Below are positions 32,587 to 44,243 of a stretch of 64,000 nt of DNA, in pieces. Under the pieces are notes generated by a model. It was not told where the DNA came from. It searched no databases and worked only from the letters and a program-made list of their open reading frames with translations. A program made the position numbers and the translations under genes. Each line of letters opens with the position of its first letter. Position 1 is the first letter of the stretch. This DNA is from Cadophora sp. MPI-SDFR-AT-0126. Its lineage: Eukaryota > Ascomycota > Leotiomycetes > Helotiales > Ploettnerulaceae. The stretch lies in NCBI GenBank assembly GCA_020747065.1, contig JAGMVK010000012.1, forward strand, positions 1,116,001 to 1,180,000, given 5' to 3'.

Positions 32587-35426
32587 ATGTCTTTTAATTC
32601 AAATTCTTTGCATCTCTCACTCCTTTTCCTCTTCTCTGTTTACTGCTTTCCCTGCGCGTTTTCTCTCCTCAAATCAGTCGGTATGGCGGGCAATCTGCCG
32701 CCCAGTATCACTAGTAATGAGACACTCATGGCAGAGCTGAGGAATCAGACTGGACAATGTATTCTTCCAGGCGCCGTGGCAGTTCAGATCCAGAATGGTA
32801 CTGAATGGCAACAGAATGGGTGCAATCTAGGCTTCTATTGTAAGTGTCCAGAATTTTGATAGCAATGTATGTTGCTGATGACTTACAATGTAGGCAAAAA
32901 CAACACCATAGACAACCCTCCCTCCTACTGTCCCCCACAACCTGTTTGTGCAGTCACCAGGCTTCACGGCGGATCCTGCCCCATTCCCCAGGGATCCTAT
33001 GAGCCCATAATGTGTCCCGCGACGTGGTACTGTCCAAAAGGCGGAACGGAGAAGATAATCTGTCCAGCTGGGAGTTACTGTCCACGAGGATCGATCGAAC
33101 CACTGAAATGTGGACCAGGGGCGAACTGTGCCGAGGGATCAATGAAGAGCATGAGTTTTCTACCGCTGGGTATCCTCATTACCGTCGACTTCGTCTTAAT
33201 TACTCTCACAGTACTCGACAAGCTGCGAGGCCGGTATAAAAAGAGGGGGATGAGGGGGCTGAGGGTGAATAAAAAGGCTTTGCTGGCTAGAGGAGCGGGC
33301 AGATTCCACGGAAACGCATACCAGGAACTCGAGGACGCTAATGGTTTTGACGACAACGATTATCAGATGGAAAGTAGGATCACATCCATGCAACGACGAC
33401 CTACAGGGTTCGAACAACTCGGCGCATCGGAAGCTGCTTTCCTGTTCCAAGGTCAGCTGAAGTCAGACGACGGGTCCCAGAAAACTGATCTGCATCTTTT
33501 TGTGGAATCGTTATCGAGATGTTTGGGTGCTACGAAGTTTGGCTTGAGTTTCGAGTTCCAGGATTTGGCTTTCAAGCCTCCAAAGTCCAGTAGGAAGATT
33601 TTGTCTGAGGTTTCGGGGACGATTAATGCTGGGTCGCTGTGGGGCGTTATGGGTGCTTCTGGTGCCGGGAAGTGTGAGTTTTCTACACGAAAAATGATGG
33701 AGTATGCATGCTGATATGGCAAAGCCACCTTTGTGAATGTCCTGATGGGCAAGCAGTCAAACACCGGTGGGGTGACCAAGGTCAATGGTGTCGCTGGGAA
33801 AATTGCGAAGTGAGATTCTCGACGCTACATTCTCACTTTGGCTGCCCCGACTGACTTGTAATCAGATACAAAAAGATCATTGGCTACGTCCCTCAAGATG
33901 ATATCGTTCTCCCAGAGCTCACTGTTCGAGAAAATATTCTGCATTCTGCTCGAATTCGGCTACCTTGCACTTGGTCGGACAACGAAATTCAACATCATGT
34001 AGACATCCTCATTAGCTGTCTTCAACTAGCCCATGTCCAGGATTCATTAGTTGGAAGCACAGCAGCACCAGTCATTTCAGGAGGACAGAGGAAAAGAGTC
34101 AGCATTGGAATGGAATTGGCAGCAGCGCCCATGGCGTTGTTTCTTGACGAGCCAACATCTGGATTAGATGCCACAGCGGCAGCTTCCATAATGTCTACTC
34201 TAAAAGCACTCTCCCGTCTAGGCATGACCATCGTAACGATCATTCATCAACCTCGCCAAGAGATCTTCGAGTCTTTGGACTCCCTCGTGCTTCTTGGCCA
34301 AGGACGTATGATCTATTGCGGCCCCCAGATAGGAATGCAGCACCATTTCGAAACTGTTGGTTTCCAATTCCCACCTCACAGCAACCCTGCAGATGTAATG
34401 GGAGATATCATTGCCGGTGAAGGTAAGAGCTACAAAAGAGCCGGCGACTCCACTGTCGAAAGCCTCATCCAATACTGGTCCACAGGCCGCAACAACTCTC
34501 TCGCTTCCGATCAGGATGACCTCCGTCCGGTCTCTATGATCGAGATCAATTCACTTTCCCAGACCATCAAGACGCGTGGCGCACCCTGGTACAAGCAAAT
34601 TTATTTCTGCTTCTCCCGCTCCCTGCTCCAACAATACCGCATGAAATCCTCCTTCTACTTCGAGATCGGCGTCGGCGCCTTGGCCGGTTTCTTAATCGGT
34701 CTCTCGCAGCTCTCTCAGAATGGGCAAAACTTCCGCGGTATCTTTCACCACCCTTACGACATGCTCTCCTCATCCGTCGACTACGCGTCCGTGCCGCAAA
34801 TGTCCCTCCTCGTCGGTCTCGCAGTAGGACTCACCGCATCCGCACCAGGCGTGAAAATCTTCGGTGAAGAGAAACTTGTGTATTGGCGCGAAGCAGCTGC
34901 TGGACATAATCGATTCGCGTATTATATTGGCAAAGTTCTGTCAACTTTTCCGAGAATGGTGTTGGCGAATTTTCATTTCACGACGTTGTTTATGTTGCTT
35001 ACTACCCCGCGGATTACTTACCTATCCAGCTTCATGGCTAATATGCTTTACTTCTACTGTATCTATGGCCTTGCGTCCGTGATCTCTATGATCACCCGAC
35101 GCGAAGATGGACCGCTTCTCGCTGTCATGATGAGTCTCATCGTCGGCGTTCTGAACGGCATGTCGCCCTCCCTCAAGAAAGTGAGACTCTGGAAAGTGAT
35201 TTGGATATGGAGAGCGAGTCCGGGGACTTGGTTGAGTGAGGCATATTTTACGGAGAATGTTACGCCTCTGGAGTATCTGTATCAGATCGATATTGCGAGG
35301 ACGAATTTGGGATATCATTTGAATGAGTTTGGCCGCGATTTATTGGTGCTTTGTGCGATTGGGACGGTATATCGCGTGTTGGCGTTCTTGGGTTTGAGGT
35401 TCATGTGGAGGGACAGGCAGCGATGA
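32587..35426 (+). CDS. ABCG-type half transporter with Cys-rich ectodomain (ADP1-like)
   Basis: ATP-driven membrane transporter of 892 residues. Four exons: 32587-32839, 32894-33673, 33725-33809 and 33866-35426. A signal peptide leads into a cysteine-rich extracellular segment (many CP and GSY/GSC units, about residues 55-180), then one transmembrane helix. The nucleotide-binding domain follows with Walker A GASGAGKS (split by an intron), Q-loop VPQDD, signature ISGGQRKRVSIG, Walker B ALFLDEPTSGLDA and H-loop IIHQPRQ. A C-terminal six-helix membrane domain ends the protein (NBD before TMD, the reverse ABCG order). One NBD only means it must dimerise. The layout matches yeast ADP1 and its fungal relatives, whose substrate is not well defined. 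ATG 32587 is the first in frame with the signal peptide. Confidence 0.93.
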
Positions 35427-35481
35427 GTATTGTTGAAGCTACGGAATTCCTTATGGAGAGAATAAATTGAGTGATAATGAG

Positions 35482-37361
35482 TCATGTGAGCTTCTGTTCT
35501 AAATCTTTTCTCCCTCGAAGCGGACATGTGAGAATTTGGAGATCTGCCAGGTTGAATCCAATGGTCATCTCTTCTATTGCTTTGTTTCTCGCTGGAACCC
35601 ACTCAGAGTCAACAGCGGAAATGCCAGGTCTTATCCAATCCTTCGCAAAGCACGCCCTGGATATCATTCGATAATTTCCTTCCTCCCCTCTCAAAATTGC
35701 CAAACGGGGACAACTTGATTCGTAGCCCCAGACATGGTCACCTAGCATGATGATATCTAGAGCTACACCAACATTTCCGGAGTCGGTCACAAACATCGTC
35801 AAACTATTTGTGCTTCGTGTGGCACTTTCGTCCATACCCAGTTCACACCCTATCGACAGATCGAAACAGAAATTTGCCCAAGAGTCGTCCGAGTCAGAGT
35901 CGCTGATGGTCAAGGATGACTGGATCTTCTTTTCAAGTACGAAGATAGCTGGCACGGCACCCGAAATCGGTTCCTCGGGCGGCTGGTGAGGAAGGCCATG
36001 CAGAGTAGTGGAACAAGCTATGACTTTGCCAAGATCCTCACCATGAATCTTCAAGTATTTGAGATCGGCTGTTGACCTCGCCAACATGACTGCTCTTCCA
36101 GATGCCATCTCCTCAAAGGAAGACAATTCAAAGGCAGGCCCAAGCAAAGACCTCTGCAGAGCTCTACTCAAGGTCCAAATGTGTCTCTCAGAATAGGGGG
36201 GTAGTTCATCGTCATCCGAGTCATCATAAAATGGTGACACCTCGTCATCAGTGCCAAGTTCCCCAAGGCTGTTTTGAAGGACACTCCCGTATACCTGAAA
36301 TAGGGTTAGAGAATAATCGACCGGGACATCAAAGTAATCGATATTAGTGGTCAGGCCCAAGACTCCATAAAACTTGTCTCGCTTATCCTCGCAGAGGCAA
36401 TTTTTGGACAGTTCTAAGGCCTCCACGAGGTTCGTCGACAGCAAAACCTCTCTCATAAGCTTGACATCTGAATGCATATGTTCATCCAGCATCCAAGGAC
36501 GGCTTGTCGTAATCTTCTGGAGGTCTAGCGATATCTGCGAGTAGTGATATAGATTCTTGTCAGGAGACTTCATCATAATGGAGAGCTCGGTCAAAACATT
36601 GAACCAACCTATCCGGTACGCTGCTCGAGACCCGTGGAAATTGTCCCACCCCATAGATCCTCAGCCAACGAGCAGAAGCAGTTTGCGGGCCAAACACACT
36701 TCCTGTACAACCCACAGTCACTCCCAGTACTTATTTGAGAAGATTTGCGCCAAATCTTGGAGTCCGTCCCTTTTGCTGGAAACCGAAAAGAATTCCTTCA
36801 TCCAGCTTGGGACTTTCGGCCTATCGATGGGAGCAGGGAGTAAAGCGACGGACTCAGTAATTTGAGCGACAAAATCGAATCCTGCCACAGGGATCTCCAG
36901 AGGGTTTGTTGGTTGAACATCTAGCATCCTGTTCTCTAGCTCTTGCCGATCGGGCCTTCCCAAGCATGCAATGACGTGCTGCGCACCTCGATAAATCACG
37001 CCCATCATGTCAACCTGATGTCCTCTCTCAGATAAATTTTGCTGATACACAAAGCATCAATCCAAATCGGCAGCCTGATTACGTCTTTGTTGGCACGCAG
37101 GACTCTCATGGCACATGAAAGGTTCTGGCGGACTGGAACCAAAACCCACTTCACCCAGATCTTGAAATCATAATCATCGGGTTTGCCCCACATGTAGGAA
37201 AGCGCTTGATAATTGAGTTCTTCGGGGTCCTGCAACAGGGACTCTATGGTGAAGTAGCATTGCAGCCTGCCGTCGACAGGGTGAGGCTCTGACAGGATTT
37301 AGAGGAGTCGGATCTGGCGCAGAGATGCCTCTAAAGCCTGATTGTATGGTGGGTTCAGCAT
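35482..37361 (-). pseudogene. Heterokaryon incompatibility (HET) domain gene, disrupted
   Basis: Remnant of a HET-domain protein of about 620 residues. From the ATG at 37361 the frame shows HET landmarks: LNYQALSYMWGKPDD, LPIWIDALCI, then NLSERGHQVDMMGVIYRGA, IACLGRP and LWVVQEVCLARKLLLLVG, followed by the long C-terminal part DKRDKFYGVLGL. It is broken in four places: a TAA at 37299-37301, a frameshift near 37041-37047 where the expected INQQ motif loses four bases, a TGA at 36718-36720 (just before LWVVQE) and a TGA at 36661-36663. The TGA before LWVVQE sits where Arg (CGA) is usual in the family, and the TAA could come from CAA, so both fit C-to-T change. HET proteins trigger cell death on contact with non-self mycelium; inactive alleles are common. 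A 390-codon frame remains open at the 3' end. Confidence 0.8.
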
Positions 37362-37708
37362 GGTTATGCTGTTTCTTTATCGATCCTGGGGATTCTCTGT
37401 GTTCGAAGTTGGGCGAGGTTGGAGGATGTCAAATGTTTGAGGTTGACGTTGACCTCGAGGCCGAGATGTAAGGTGCCACTTGGTCGGGTGGCTGAAGGCT
37501 AACTGCAGAACTAGCGCGATGTCCCATCATCCAATCAATTTGGCTCGGCCTTTCGACGAGGCTGGTACGATCGTCTTGCAGTCTGAGGATCTTGCACGCA
37601 AGTAACGTGCACAATCATTTCAATGAATGACGCTGCGATTTGTCACGTTCGCTCAAAGCTCGGCTAAAAGTCAACAGGCAATGTGGGTCGAGGCAGATCA
37701 CTCTAACA
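37362..37708. other. Intergenic
   Basis: About 350 bases with no supported gene; separates the HET pseudogene from the divergent small two-exon gene. Confidence 0.4.
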
Positions 37709-37978
37709 ATGGCTGCCTCGACTCTGTAAGTTCAATGTAGCTATGCCTGAACGCTCGTTTCGAGGCACTAACTGAACTTGACTAGTAAGCGAAGGGCGAC
37801 AGTAATTGCTGAAGCACACCAACACAGGCCGGCTGTTCACAGCCGCAACTATGTAGAATACCTAAATAGTCAAAAGGATGGTTCGAGGCAATTTTCTTGG
37901 GATCTTCCCAATGCTTTATTAACTATGCCACCATGGATACTTCCGGAGGAAAAGCTACTGCTACGTACTAGATTATAG
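37709..37978 (+). CDS. Possible 69-residue two-exon microprotein
   Basis: Exon 1 (37709-37725) encodes MAASTL up to a GTAAGT donor. The 60-nt intron contains CTAAC at 37768-37772 and ends at ACTAG, and exon 2 (37786-37978) continues in frame to a TAG. The start context ACAATGG is good. The protein is basic at first (KRRAT), then has an aromatic stretch and LTMPPWILPEEKLLL near the end; no signal peptide or cysteine. The complete splice-signal set (donor, branch site, acceptor, frame closure) supports a real transcript, but I recognise no family. Confidence 0.4.
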
Positions 37979-38031
37979 GGAAGTGCAAGTACGGAAAGAA
38001 GCACCAGAAAAGTCCTACGTTCGATTCTGAC

Positions 38032-39113
38032 CTAGCCCGTCAATCGCTTCCGTACCGTTTCTAACATTCCATTTCGTTCTATCCACCTCAAACCCCAAGC
38101 AAGTCCACCAACAACGAGTGGTATTCTCAACCACCTGCCCACCAGCCTGAAGAGCTGCCACCAAAACAAAAAGGCGTGGAACTTCGCTACATTGTCTCCC
38201 TCGTTGATCCTTGGATACGGCTCATCCGGCACATCTTTTCCCAAAAACTTGCATAACGGCTCCCAACCATTCATATCTTCAAGGTGAAATTCGAACAAAT
38301 TCTCTGGGGGCACAATATCCCGTATGTGCTGATTGTGGCGTATGAACCCTTCTCGCAGCTTATGTCGGTTGTAGATGTCGCCATCTGTCCACTGTCTAAG
38401 AATGAGTTCCAATACTGCCCTTTCAGTGCCGATCACCTAGAGAAATGTCAGTTCAAGGGTCGTTGTATTCATAGCTAAAAGAGCTCGAAGTACCTTATCA
38501 AAAAATCCCAAAGCTTTGAATGCTGGCCAACCCTGGATGGTGTAGTAAGAGCTTTCCATAGAAGCTATCCACTTGTCTGGATCTCGCACGCTAAGAATGA
38601 CTTTTGCATTCGGATAATACTCCAGCAGCTCATCCGCGAAGCACACATTTGGTGCATCTGTCACTGCCTGGTAATTGTTAGAAATTACTCACGGCTATCC
38701 CATTTGCCAAAGCCGAATAGTCAGGATTGGACTCACGCTGTACCGTCCAAGGACCTTTTCAAAGTCCTCACGACCGTAAGTTTTACCCTTTCCCAACAGC
38801 TTAGCTTCCAAAGCTTCTCTCCAGCAGAGTAAATGTCCGTCTCTAATGTTCTCAGGATTTCCGACTTCCATAAAATGGTATGTGGTGTAGCCAAGTTTCT
38901 TCAATGCCGTCCACAATGCTACAGTTCGTAGTCAGTGATCTGAGTTGCTGAAACCAAAGATCTTTGCTTACACATCGTTGCTGTTCGTGAGAGCCCAAGA
39001 CATAGCACTTGCATTTCAACCGGTCGTGGGTTGAATGGTGGTAGTTTGTCAACATGTCGCAGTCCAAGCGAGGTCATACTGACTGGCGGAAAGACCTCTG
39101 AATCTAGCTGCAT
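38032..39113 (-). CDS. P-loop sulfotransferase-like protein (fungal Sulfotransfer_4 type)
   Basis: Predicted protein of 300 residues from four exons: 39113-38972, 38918-38737, 38667-38494 and 38436-38032. The nucleotide-binding loop is formed across intron 1, QVLCLGLSRTATMSLW, where a PAPS-type sulfotransferase has its 5'-phosphosulfate loop. The second motif, AKVILSVRDPDKWIASMESS, corresponds to the 3'-phosphate loop. The C-terminus has a hydrophobic stretch (about residues 255-285) that could be a tail anchor. The family is large in ascomycetes and often encoded near secondary-metabolism genes, but a biochemical function has not been assigned to most members. ATG 39113 is the first in frame; a downstream Met (MTSLGL) could also serve. 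Confidence 0.88.
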
Positions 39114-39561
39114 CGTAGAAGTTGTGGTAGGTGAGGTGCTGCTTTATGCATATTTTGAGTTTCTAAGTCTTACGGGACTATGCTCTCACTGAGCAGGGGA
39201 AACTCTTCTTGTGTCGTGCTGGTAGGACTGAAAGACCGAGTCGCGCCCTTTCGGTCACTATTGTGGTTTGCTAAGCGAGGAACATGATAAGCGCTACTCC
39301 AAGCACCTGGGGAGAGTGGCATGTGCCGCTCACGAACCTAGCAAATAATTCTTGGAAGTCGTCATGATAGGTGCTACGCCGTCAAGCGCGGGGTAAGTCT
39401 ATATTAAGATATGTTCATAGTACAATACAGCATTTCCCACGTGCTTGTATGAAAGCAAGTCTGAAGTGAGCTCAATGCCACTGCTTACTAGTTTCTCCAA
39501 CCCCTTCAGCGTTCACAACAATCTTTCTTTCTTCCTGATCCCCCAGTGCGAAGGTTCCGAT
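39114..39561. other. Intergenic
   Basis: About 450 bases; promoter of the sulfotransferase-like gene and 3' side of the NTF2-like gene. Nothing coding is supported. Confidence 0.5.
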
Positions 39562-40089
39562 TCACACCCCTCTAAAAGTATCTCCAACATGGGTGATGAC
39601 CCAATTACCTTCCTCGGGCCCTTCGAGTCTCCTTACAAAGTGGAAAATATTCGTGCCGACATGATGCAGCACTCCTCCAAAGCGAACCTCGTACGGCGCC
39701 CACGCAAAACCGATATCCCCATCAACTCTAATTTCCGATTTTCTTCCTCCATACTTTCCTTCATCGTCACCCTGTTCCCATTCGGCCAAAGCGATATTCT
39801 CTTCTATAGTGACAGGTGAATCCCATGGGATCCGGTCGACGACCTCAGGGAGTGTGATCTGAAGATGTTGGCGTGGTAATGGAATATCCTGAGACGGTTG
39901 CACATGTGCTTCGAGTGGTTTGCTATTTACGGGTCGGATGAGGAGAGCAGTGCCAGTTGGAAGTATACAGCTGTGCATCAGGGACGGATTGCGTAACTTG
40001 ATTCCGGACAGGAACTTGTGGACGAGTGATAGGATCATTTTGTGCTCTGCTAGAGCGTCCTTGGAAAGGTCGGGATTTCGAGTGGCCAT
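39562..40089 (-). CDS. NTF2-like / SnoaL-type protein
   Basis: Single-exon protein of 175 residues from MATRNPDLSKD (an upstream in-frame Met at 40158 would add 23). The pattern is that of the cystatin-like NTF2/SnoaL fold: an N-terminal helix with HKMILSLVHKFLSGI, then LPTGTALLIRP, a central DRIPWDS segment and C-terminal strands FAWAPYEVRFGGVLHHVGTN and WVITHVGDTF. Members include small isomerases, hydratases and non-enzymatic stress proteins, so no reaction can be given. It has no signal peptide. Neighbouring genes give no clue to function. Confidence 0.75.
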   Translation of the reverse strand: MATRNPDLSKDALAEHKMILSLVHKFLSGIKLRNPSLMHSCILPTGTALLIRPVNSKPLEAHVQPSQDIPLPRQHLQITLPEVVDRIPWDSPVTIEENIALAEWEQGDDEGKYGGRKSEIRVDGDIGFAWAPYEVRFGGVLHHVGTNIFHFVRRLEGPEEGNWVITHVGDTFRGV

Positions 40090-41548
40090 CGTTGAAAGAC
40101 TTAATTCGTTCTTGCTGTCTATCCCAAGAATTTTGGTACTACTCTCGAAGTTATACAAATATGTAAAGATGGAAGAATGGAAGTGATAAAAGGCTTTGGC
40201 TGCTTGAAGATGATACGAGGAGCCAGTGCTGTCAGCATTTGCGGGGTTTGACGTGAGGATCGATTAGCGCGTTACCACCTCATCGTTGATCCCAACAAGC
40301 TCGCAAAGTCAATGGGATGTCAAACATGAAAGCCCTCATTGAAGAGCAGACCCTGAAAATGACATGCATTGCAGAACCCATGGAAAATCGGAGTGAATTC
40401 CATTTCCCCAAGTCCAATGTCACTTGACAGGGACTGGTCTCCGACCCACTTTCGCGTACTAGCATTGGAATCCCCCCTCCTTAAACAAACGACTGGAAGG
40501 GTCAGTCACTAGGATTTGTTTTCTTATGTTTCTTGGTACTGTCTCTAATTGACTCCAATAGTGTGTCCAGAAAGACTTCTAATGAGGATTTAACGTTCCT
40601 ACAAAAAATGCTTCCTGCTCTGTACTAGATTTTCGCGATTCTCATCGCAGGTTTGTCATTAATTAGCGCCGTTTGTTCTGCCGCTGGCGGGTATATATAC
40701 ATTGTATATTACCCGTGATTTGATGATCCTGCATTGATTTTTTAGTCGGCGTTGTAAGACTCAGTAGGGTTAGTAGGTTCTCGAAATATAGTACCAGCTA
40801 GGCTCGCCCAGAGGCGCAGTTAAATAGGGAATCAAATAGCAACTTCACTTAATGATTTACAGTTCTACTACTTACAAAGACGATGCGTTCTTTGGCAGTT
40901 GGATACCCATAATTAAGTGCCAGTACTTGACAAAAGTCGACATCCCAACCTGGGGCTTCCGAGTGGTGATAGTCATCCCTTGGAGACGTATCACGAAGAT
41001 GACGAGTTTCAATAAGATATTTGAACATCAAATTGGGGTTAATTACGATTCTGAAACTCACTCTAAGTAGCCATGACATCTCGTCAACCCGATCCTCCTT
41101 CTGTATCGGTCGGGACGAAACCGAACACCTATCTTGGCACAGCGGCCTCCGATGTCATAAACATGGTTTCTCACCACTATTGATTAAACAACACATCCAA
41201 CCGAGCTCTCGGCGTGTTCGAGAACTCCCGCCATCGTGGAAAGTGATATCGCTGATCTGTCCTCCATTGGCTAATGTTGATCTGCCGTTAATATAACGTG
41301 CGGACCGCCTTCCGGCAATTTGTGTCGTTTTACATTTATCCTCAGGATCTTATGTTTGTCACGCGGGGGTATCGAGATAAATTGTTTAATGGCGCATGAC
41401 TGATTCTGGGGTTAGCTGGAATCTTGGGGAAGAGACTTTGTACGCCCATCGATAAATACCTGCCAAGTATCTTTGGAAAGCAGACTTTTGTTCTCTTTCT
41501 TGATCTCACTTCTTCCCGATTCATTTCTTCACTATCGTACTGTTCAAA
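40090..41548. other. Intergenic; LPMO promoter at right end
   Basis: About 1.45 kb without a supported gene. A TATA-like ATAAATA sits at 41452-41458, about 95 bases before the AA9 start codon. Confidence 0.45.
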
Positions 41549-42390
41549 ATGTTGTTTTCTACCTTGTTCTCTGTTGCTTCTCTACTGGTTGCTCAAGCTT
41601 CCGCTCATGGAGCTGTGACTAGCTATCAAATTGGGAGCACTGTTTACCCAGGGTATGCTTTTGATATCTCGTCCCCTGAGGGCAAGCCGAGGTGAAGCAA
41701 AATATGCTGATTTTCACTCCTAGATACCAAGGATACAGCCCATCATCTTCTCCACCATCTATCCAACGCCAGTGGACGGATGGGTATAATCCAATCACGT
41801 CCGTGACCAGTGCAAAGATGCTCTGCAATGGTGGAACCTCAGCAGCACTCTCCGCAGAAATCGCCGCTGGAACAGCAATCACAGCAAAATGGGCACAATG
41901 GACGCATCAGCAAGGTCCCGTCATGGTATGGATGTACAAATGCGCTGGCGAATTTAGTGCTTGCGATGGAAAAGGGAAAGGGTGGTTCAAGATTGATCAG
42001 ACGGGCCTCATAGCTCCTCCTATCAGCGGCACAAATTGGGGAACGAATATTGTCTACACCAAACTCGCGTACACCACCACCATTCCCCAAAGTCTTGCGC
42101 CAGGAAACTATCTCATCCGACATGAGCTTTTGGCTCTTCACCAAGCAAACGCACCTCAGTTCTACCCAGAGTGTGCTCAACTCAAAGTCACTGGCTCAGG
42201 AACTGCTAGCCCAGCAGCGAGCTTTCTGACTACCATTCCCGGCTATGCTACCGCCAACGACCCCGGTGTTATGGTCAGTCTTCTTTTCTAGAATGCTTTC
42301 GAAATGCAGCTGACACGATGACAGGTCGACACTTATATGACTAAGGCCACGAATTATACATGTCCTGGTCCAGCTGTCTGGACTGGCTAG
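41549..42390 (+). CDS. AA9 lytic polysaccharide monooxygenase (GH61)
   Basis: Secreted copper enzyme that cleaves crystalline cellulose oxidatively. Three exons, 41549-41652, 41724-42273 and 42325-42390, encode 239 residues. The 19-residue signal peptide ends in ASA, so the mature protein begins with His20 (HGAVTSY), the first arm of the histidine brace. The second copper histidine lies in QWTHQQGPVMVWMYKC. The outer-sphere LIRHELLALHQA segment and the axial tyrosine region APQFYPECAQL are present, so it should be functional. No C-terminal cellulose-binding module or GPI signal is seen; it ends soon after CPGPAVWTG. The loop between WFKIDQTG and LAPGNYL is short. It marks a plant-cell-wall-degrading lifestyle. 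The nearest gene downstream is a secreted serine carboxypeptidase. Confidence 0.95.
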
Positions 42391-44243
42391 ATCTAGTGTG
42401 TGCCAGACCATCTGAAAGAAACGTCTTGGAGGCTGACGAGGTTAAGAAGGAAACGTGAGGACAAATTGAACTGCATAGCGAAGCTGAGATGTCTTGCATT
42501 TGAGTTTGTACATATTTTCACAATCAGCACGCAACACAAAAATATCGGGACGAAGCCGGAAGTGACGACGTTTCGATCCTCGCCCCTTCATTTCCTAAGC
42601 CGGTCGTATCTTACGTCCCTGACACTGACATTCCTTCCCGCCCCCCCCCCCCCCCACATAAAGTTTTTGGTTCCATCCCCTGCTTCGGCAGTCAATTGAG
42701 GCTGAATTAGAGTGCAAGGAATGTGGGGGAAGCAGCTGCATATCGCCAGCACTATACCAGTTTCCATACGGAAGGTACTTTACGGTTGTATCTCGGTGAG
42801 ACTCAAGCCGCCTGATACTGATTATCAGGTTTCAAGGGGCGTAATTTGGATTGGCTGCATTTGCAGATTTTCTAGCTTGATCCTCAAAGGTATGAATGTG
42901 GCAAAATGAGCTTACAAGCAGATAAGTCATATTATGTTGGAACGGAACTCTAGTCAGATATTTATAGTCATCTGTGGACCATGTCCCGATAAGAAGGAAC
43001 AGTTCGGCGAAGATTATGATCCTGGTCCGCCTGCTCAGATAGTCATCGGGCTATGAACGACTTAATATGAAAGTTTGACAAAGCGGGAATTGCATGTACT
43101 GGGGAACATAACAACTATTTGTCCCACTGCTTCCTATCAGTCTGATTGTGTAAGATTCGTAATGAATGAAATGTCACAGTGCTTTAGATTCAAAGCTGGA
43201 CAAGGGGGCATGTCATGTGATTTTACGTGAAAGATTTGCCCATAATTACGAAAATCGGAGATAAAGCTAAAGTGAATTTGGCTATTGCAGATGATTAATA
43301 ATCAATGCTCAGCTCCTATTTCATTGGAGATCTCTGTGTTTTATGGCCAGAAAATGCTCATCATCTCGGGGCACAAAATGCTCTTCACGTGGCTGCTCCT
43401 TTGTCGTTCGCCTTGCGAGATCTGAGTACACGTCACAGACTGCAGAGAATGGCAATCTGTAATGACGAGCAGAGTAACTACTGAACACCGTGACCCTTGG
43501 AGTTCTAACTTTGACATTTGTTTACTTCCATCCCCAGGACTTAACCGAAAGTCTTGGCTATATTTAGCTGAGACACGAACAGATATATTCTGTGCCATCC
43601 CCAGCTTTCAGGTATGTCCATCTATGCCAAATTTTCGGGACGGGTCCTACCATCTCTTATCTTTCTCCGCTATCCCGTTTGTAGGTATGTTATCTCTCGT
43701 TACCAACAGAAATTCAACCCCGCAGTTCCCGGATACGATCGGTAGCCCACGCCCCATTCAGTCTCACGGTCCGCTACCACCAATCGCTGAAACTGCCAGG
43801 TCCCAATTTTATGACATCCGCACGTGTCCCAATCTTTTGACAAGCTTATCCAAGAAAGCTTCGCAACGGCGAACCCACCATCCCACTTGTTCCTGACTAT
43901 CCGACAGGGGCAACCCTCGCTTAGCGATAAGCTGGGTATATCTCCTTCCTCTTCAGTCCAAGTGGGTATGTAGATGGGTATAATTCTGCAAGGAAAAGAC
44001 AGCGATATGATCGACCGTGCAGTTATCAGCGTGGTTGCCTGCGATTTCCTGCAAGCCTCTTTGCATATCTGGAAGGTCTCTAGAAAATGAGCTATTCAAT
44101 GATGACGATGCTCTACCTATCACCGTTAGATTGCTGGCATTGAGCAGGGTATAAGTCAGAGCTATATCTGCTCTTATCCCCTCGATGGGTGTTGTAATCT
44201 AGAAGTTTATCCACTACCTTGGTACTTGGGACTCGCCAGTCAA
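42391..44243. other. Intergenic with poly-C tract
   Basis: About 1.85 kb with no recognised gene. A TATA-like TATAAG occurs at 44150-44155, about 95 bases upstream of the carboxypeptidase ATG. The 144-codon frame at 43462-43896 has no family resemblance. Confidence 0.45.
42641..42655 (+). repeat. Homopolymer run of 15 C
   Basis: C15 preceded by a C-rich segment in the 3' flank of the AA9 gene. It is the same length as the tract at 32057-32071; the flanks are otherwise unrelated. Confidence 0.8.
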
